Source: Cohnella rhizosphaerae
GTDB lineage: Bacteria > Bacillota > Bacilli > Paenibacillales > Paenibacillaceae
NCBI RefSeq assembly: GCF_029525575.1
Contig: NZ_JAPDIA010000002.1
Location: forward strand, 186,001-250,000
Direction: 5' to 3'
DNA: 64,000 nt
Part shown: in pieces, positions 60,462 through 64,000 of the stretch
How the letters are laid out: each line of letters opens with the position of its first letter
Numbering within the stretch: the stretch's first letter is position 1
The notes under the pieces: generated by a model
What the model was told of the DNA's origin: nothing
The model's database searches: none
What the model saw: only the letters and a program-made list of their open reading frames with translations
Made by a program: the position numbers and the translations under genes

Positions 60462-61343
60462 ATGAACAGGGAGCAGTGGGCCGTTAGTCTGTACGGAGGC
60501 CTGGAGGCGCGCAGTAAGCTGCAGCGCATGATGAACGATGCATTCGAGGGACTGGCCGACAGCGCGGGACAAGGCCCATGGCGCCTCGCCGAACGCGGCG
60601 ACGCCATCGTGTGCAAGCTGGATATCTCGGCGGGGCAGCGGGAATTTTGCGAAAAGGTCGGCATGGTGCTGGCGGAGTTCGTGCTGTCGGTCAAGGAACC
60701 GCAGGCGCTCGAACGCTTCATGCAGCGCAGGCTCGGCACGCGGGACCCGAAGGAAATCAAGACGGGAATGCGGGAAGCGATCGTCCTGATGAACGGAGAG
60801 CTGCCGGATGCCGAGTGCGGCGGGACGGAGACCGCTTCAGGAGAAGGCAGGAGACGCAGACTGGTCAGGATCGCCGCGAAGCTCGGCGACTATTTGTGGC
60901 GGAACGGGGCTCTTCACCTGGACGGCTTCATGCGGTTTCGGATGCGCGAGCATGCCGATGAGCTGAAGGAAGCGGCAGAAACGGCCGTCGAAGAAATGCT
61001 GATGGACCGGCAATACCAGGAATTCATGCGCCTGCTGCAGTCGATGGTGAAAGGCCAGGAGACCGGATTGCCGGCCATTCACGTGCTCCACGGCGGAGGG
61101 CAAGGACCGACGCTGCTCGACGAGAAGATGCGCCCGCTGCAGGACGAACCCGTCACCGAACCGGTCCTGCAAGCGGCGTCCGACCAGCAGGATCGCGAAA
61201 GCTTGCTGGTCACCCGGCTGCTGGCGGCGAGTCCGAGGCGGCTATACATCCATACCGACGAGCCGGACGCGCAGGTCGTGCGGACGCTGATGGGCATTTT
61301 CGGCGAGCGGGCCGCGATCTGCGACCACCCGATGCCGCGTTGA
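60462..61343 (+). CDS. ytxC: YtxC-family sporulation-linked protein
   Basis: 293 aa; ATG 60462 follows gggggtgag. The protein is soluble and helical; recognisable parts are LYGGLEARSKLQRMMNDAFE near the start and the central LDGFMRFRMREHADELKEA with LMDRQYQEFMRLLQSMVKGQ, typical of YtxC. In Bacillus, ytxC stands just upstream of thrS and is annotated as a putative sporulation protein; the same order is seen here, with a T-box between. The biochemical function is unknown. About 40 residues near position 120 (ECGGTETASGEGRRRRL) are low-complexity. Confidence 0.83.
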   Translation: MNREQWAVSLYGGLEARSKLQRMMNDAFEGLADSAGQGPWRLAERGDAIVCKLDISAGQREFCEKVGMVLAEFVLSVKEPQALERFMQRRLGTRDPKEIKTGMREAIVLMNGELPDAECGGTETASGEGRRRRLVRIAAKLGDYLWRNGALHLDGFMRFRMREHADELKEAAETAVEEMLMDRQYQEFMRLLQSMVKGQETGLPAIHVLHGGGQGPTLLDEKMRPLQDEPVTEPVLQAASDQQDRESLLVTRLLAASPRRLYIHTDEPDAQVVRTLMGIFGERAAICDHPMPR

Positions 61344-61395
61344 AGCCGGACCCATACAGGCCTTATGCCCTTATGCAGCGGCTGTCTTATGCGGC

Positions 61396-61425
61396 TTGAC
61401 GCACACGGCCGGATGCGGGTATAAT
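61396..61425 (+). promoter_or_regulatory. Sigma-A-type promoter of thrS
   Basis: ttgacg (61396-61401), an 18-bp spacer and TATAAT (61420-61425). Transcription would start near 61432. Confidence 0.75.
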
Positions 61426-61431
61426 CCAACG

Positions 61432-61755
61432 TATCGGCTGTGAGAAAGACAGCGGCGCTGCAACGGACGGCCCAGAGAGAGGAACCTTGGCTGCAAGTTC
61501 CTTCCGGCAACGGCAAGCGTCGACCCCTTTCGAGCCGCAGCACCGAACGCAAGCGGCATGACTGCACGATTCGCGCACGCGCGAACAAGCGTCACGCTGG
61601 CTTGACCATTAAGCGCTGCCGGGTCATGACCGTTATTCATGCCTAGAGAATCGATCGTACTCCGCCATGCGCGGCAGATGCGGCGATTGAACGAGGGTGG
61701 AACCACGGACGCCATTCACAGGCGCTCGTCCCTTACCGGGGACGGGCGCTTTTTT
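61432..61755 (+). promoter_or_regulatory. T-box leader of thrS with terminator
   Basis: The T-box AGGGTGGAACCACGG lies near 61694-61708. The terminator ggcgctcgtccc/gggacgggcgc with six T ends at 61755. The AGAGAG-like motif cagagagaggaacc occurs near 61470. The Thr specifier was not assigned. Uncharged tRNA-Thr should prevent termination. Confidence 0.92.
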
Positions 61756-61808
61756 GCGTTGATTTTGTCCCCAACCCATATTCCACGCTGCCAAGGAGGC
61801 CATCGCAA

Positions 61809-63749
61809 ATGACTGTACAAATCAAGCTGCCCGACGGAGCGGTCCGCGAATACGAGGACGGCTCCAATATCGCCGACGTCGCGGGCTCGATCAGCCCGGG
61901 CTTGAAGAAAAACGCCGTAGCCGGCAAACTGGACGGCAAGGTCGTCGACCTGAACGCGGCGCTGACGCCGGACGCCAAGGTCGAGATCGTTACCCTCGAT
62001 TCCGCGGACGGCGTCGAAGTGATGCGCCACAGCACCGCCCATCTCATGGCGCAGGCGATCAAGCGCATATACGGCGATACGGCCGTGAAGCTGGGCATCG
62101 GCCCGGTGATCGAGGACGGCTTTTACTACGATATCGACATGGAGCAGTCGATCACGCCGGACGACCTGGCGAAGATCGAAGCCGAGATGGAGAAAATCGT
62201 CAAGGAAGACCTGCCCATCGTCCGTCGCGTCGTCAGCCGCGAAGAAGCGCTTCGCATTTATACCGGGCTGGGCGATCCGCTCAAGCTTGATCTGATCAAC
62301 GGGCTGCCTGAGGACGCGGAGATCACCATCTACGATCAAGGCGAATTTTTCGATCTGTGCCGCGGTCCGCACTTGCCGTCGACCGGACGCATCAAGTCGT
62401 TCAAGCTGCTGAGCGTGGCCGGCGCGTACTGGCGCGGCGACAGCAAGAACAAAATGCTGCAGCGCATCTACGGCACCGCCTTCGCCAAGAAGGCGCAGCT
62501 CGACGAGCATCTCCATTTCCTCGAAGAAGCGAAAAAACGCGACCACCGCAAGCTCGGCAAGGAGCTCGGCATGTTCACCTTCTCGCGCGAGGTCGGACAA
62601 GGGCTGCCGCTTTGGCTGCCGAACGGCGCAAAGGTGCGCCAAATGCTCGAGCGCTACATCGTCGACCTGGAGGAGAAACTTGGCTACCAGCACGTTTATA
62701 CGCCGGTGCTCGCTAACGTCGAACTGTACAAGATCTCCGGCCACTGGGAGCATTACCAGGAAGACATGTTCCCGCCGATGCAGATGGACAACGAGGAGCT
62801 CGTCCTGCGTCCGATGAACTGCCCGCATCATATGATGGTATACAAGAGCGAGATGCGCAGCTACCGCGACCTGCCGATTCGGATCGCCGAGCTCGGCACG
62901 ATGCACCGCTACGAGATGTCGGGCGCCTTGACCGGCCTGCACCGCGTGCGCGCCATGACGCTGAACGATTCGCACATTTTCTGCCGGCTCGACCAGATCA
63001 AGGACGAATTCAAGCGCGTCGTGCAGCTCATTCAGCGCGTTTACGAAGACTTCGGCCTTAAGGAATATCGTTTCCGCCTCTCCTATCGCGATCCGGCGGA
63101 CAAGGAGAAGTACTGGCCGGACGACCACATGTGGGAAACGACGCAGCGCATGCTCCGCGAGGTCGTCGACGAGCTCGGCCTGCCGTACTTCGAGGCGGAA
63201 GGCGAAGCGGCGTTCTACGGACCGAAGCTGGACGTTCAGGTCAAGACGGCGCTTGGCAAGGAAGAGACGCTCTCGACCGCGCAGATCGACGTGCTCCTGC
63301 CGGAGCGCTTCGAGCTCGAATATGTCGGCGACGACGGCAAGAAGCACCGCCCGGTCGTCATCCACCGCGGCATCATCAGTACGATGGAGCGCATGACCGC
63401 GTTCCTGCTGGAAAACTTCGCCGGCGCGCTGCCGGTCTGGCTGTGCCCGGTGCAGGCCAAGATCCTGCCCGTCAGCCAAGCGTTCGAGCCGTACGCGCGG
63501 GAGCTTGAGGACAAGATTAGAGAAGCCGGCGTTCGCGTCGTGGCCGACTTGCGCAACGAGAAGCTCGGCTACAAAATCCGCGAGGCCCAGCTTGAGAAGG
63601 TGCCGTACATGCTCGTCGTTGGCGAGAACGAATCCGCCGCCGGCACGGTGTCCGTTCGCCGCCGCGGCGAAGGCGATATCGGCGCGGAGCCGATCGACGC
63701 GTTCATCGCGCGCATTAGAGGCGACATCGACAGCAAACGCACCGACTGA
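61809..63749 (+). CDS. thrS: Threonyl-tRNA synthetase
   Basis: 646 aa; ATG 61809 follows aaggaggcc. The N-terminus is a TGS domain ([20 protein letters not shown]), followed by the editing domain ([35 protein letters not shown]) and the class II catalytic core. The core has zinc/aminoacylation Cys and His residues in [40 protein letters not shown], and [18 protein letters not shown]. The C-terminal anticodon-binding domain is [18 protein letters not shown] with [20 protein letters not shown]. No frame break in nearly 2 kb. Controlled by the upstream T-box. Confidence 0.98.
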   Translation: MTVQIKLPDGAVREYEDGSNIADVAGSISPGLKKNAVAGKLDGKVVDLNAALTPDAKVEIVTLDSADGVEVMRHSTAHLMAQAIKRIYGDTAVKLGIGPVIEDGFYYDIDMEQSITPDDLAKIEAEMEKIVKEDLPIVRRVVSREEALRIYTGLGDPLKLDLINGLPEDAEITIYDQGEFFDLCRGPHLPSTGRIKSFKLLSVAGAYWRGDSKNKMLQRIYGTAFAKKAQLDEHLHFLEEAKKRDHRKLGKELGMFTFSREVGQGLPLWLPNGAKVRQMLERYIVDLEEKLGYQHVYTPVLANVELYKISGHWEHYQEDMFPPMQMDNEELVLRPMNCPHHMMVYKSEMRSYRDLPIRIAELGTMHRYEMSGALTGLHRVRAMTLNDSHIFCRLDQIKDEFKRVVQLIQRVYEDFGLKEYRFRLSYRDPADKEKYWPDDHMWETTQRMLREVVDELGLPYFEAEGEAAFYGPKLDVQVKTALGKEETLSTAQIDVLLPERFELEYVGDDGKKHRPVVIHRGIISTMERMTAFLLENFAGALPVWLCPVQAKILPVSQAFEPYARELEDKIREAGVRVVADLRNEKLGYKIREAQLEKVPYMLVVGENESAAGTVSVRRRGEGDIGAEPIDAFIARIRGDIDSKRTD

Positions 63750-63769
63750 TTAGGCGCCTGGTCCCGCAT

Positions 63770-63835
63770 AAAGCTTGCGAGCTTTGGACATTCTCCCTGT
63801 AGGAGGAATGTTGCAAATGCCCGCAAGCTTTTTTT
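63770..63835 (+). terminator. Terminator-like hairpin that encloses the next gene's ribosome site
   Basis: aaagcttgcg (63770-63779) pairs with cgcaagcttt (63822-63831), then a T run to 63835. Inside, acattctcc pairs with ggaggaatgt, which contains the aggagg ribosome site (63801-63806) of the 3D-domain gene. The same bases serve thrS termination and the start of the next CDS. Confidence 0.7.
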
Positions 63836-64000
63836 ATCGATCGGCACTCGTGCTGCTCGTCGTCTCCGCGGCCTGGAATGCGTCGGAGGTCCCGCGAGCC
63901 GGCGCGGAAGCTGCCGCGGAAGAAGAACGCGAGGAGCCTTATTCCGCGACCGTATCCGTCCTGGCGACGGGCTATACGGCAGGCGTGGAGTCTACGGGCA
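63817..64000 (+). CDS. 3D-domain secreted protein, 5' part
   Basis: The gene is cut by the window end. ATG 63817 has aggagg 10 nt upstream; ATG 63808 overlaps the ribosome site and is less likely. The N-terminus (FFYRSALVLLVVSAAWNASE) is a signal peptide. After an acidic spacer the sequence ATVSVLATGYTAGVESTG begins a 3D (Asp-Asp-Asp) domain, found in YuiC/YocH-type murein-acting proteins of spore formers. The catalytic aspartates lie beyond the window, so function is inferred from this start only. Confidence 0.75.
   Translation, partial: MPASFFYRSALVLLVVSAAWNASEVPRAGAEAAAEEEREEPYSATVSVLATGYTAGVESTG

Overview
The window is GC-rich chromosomal DNA from an endospore-forming Firmicute of the Paenibacillaceae, most like Cohnella or Paenibacillus (inference, no search run). 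Support comes from T-box leaders on pheST and thrS, SAM-I and TPP riboswitches, CotF-like, Spo0E-like and YtxC-like sporulation proteins, a bacterial nitric oxide synthase, futalosine-pathway MqnC, and the order pheS-pheT-zapA-(..)-mutS2 known from Bacillales. No rRNA, tRNA, phage, IS element or CRISPR array was seen.

Layout. 1-2.0 kb: a NarL-type histidine kinase (5' cut) and response regulator, then a broken solute-binding protein remnant. 2.2-2.8 kb: YcnI-like copper protein. 2.9-3.6 kb: 14-copy 51-bp hairpin array. 3.66-10.9 kb: TPP riboswitch and terminator ahead of thiC-thiF-thiE/thiS-thiG-thiO-thiD, with tightly overlapping genes. 10.9-11.6 kb: further tandem arrays. 11.7-19.7 kb: T-box, pheS, pheT and a giant ZapA-domain protein with about 1,240 residues of coiled coil. 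19.8-23.5 kb: a CuA-type cupredoxin lipoprotein, a Fur-box-preceded siderophore-binding lipoprotein, an AraC/Btr-type regulator and a YvlD-like protein. 23.7-28.1 kb: mutS2, DUF350, a 27-aa membrane peptide, a zinc-ribbon protein and cysteine synthase. 28.9-31.7 kb: coat proteins, alaR/alaT-like pair, Spo0E-like protein. 32.4-38.7 kb: cobalamin salvage (cobU, PduO-type adenosyltransferase), RluA-type pseudouridine synthase, ArsC/Spx-like protein, M50 protease, aminotransferase, 5'-3' exonuclease. 38.8-47.4 kb: a LacI regulator divergent from a roughly 2,480-residue multidomain glycoside hydrolase. 47.5-53.1 kb: DUF3055 and nitric oxide synthase, an HRDC protein, a MATE transporter, CorA. 53.5-57.1 kb: SAM-I riboswitch and metA-metI-metC. 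57.2-64 kb: an EAL protein, mqnC, ytxC, T-box-thrS and the start of a 3D-domain protein.

An important caveat is that about 20 reading-frame breaks occur, and most are explained by one extra base in a homopolymer of 5-8 nt (mainly G/C). They hit otherwise well-conserved genes (thiC, thiE, thiO, mutS2, metC, nos, the glycoside hydrolase). In one case an extra G abolishes a stop codon and creates a false cobalamin adenosyltransferase-pseudouridine synthase fusion. The pattern looks more like homopolymer-length sequencing error than wholesale pseudogenisation, so these genes are described as frame-corrected products.

The most unusual items are the ZapA protein (an 80-85-residue FtsZ-associated domain on a predicted 180-nm rod, with four exact 240-bp repeats), the two-catalytic-domain glycoside hydrolase with a Pro-Thr tract apparently inserted inside a carbohydrate-binding module, the ThiE-ThiS fusion, several intergenic arrays sharing a 51-52-bp period, and a hairpin after thrS that both resembles a terminator and encloses the ribosome-binding site of the next gene.
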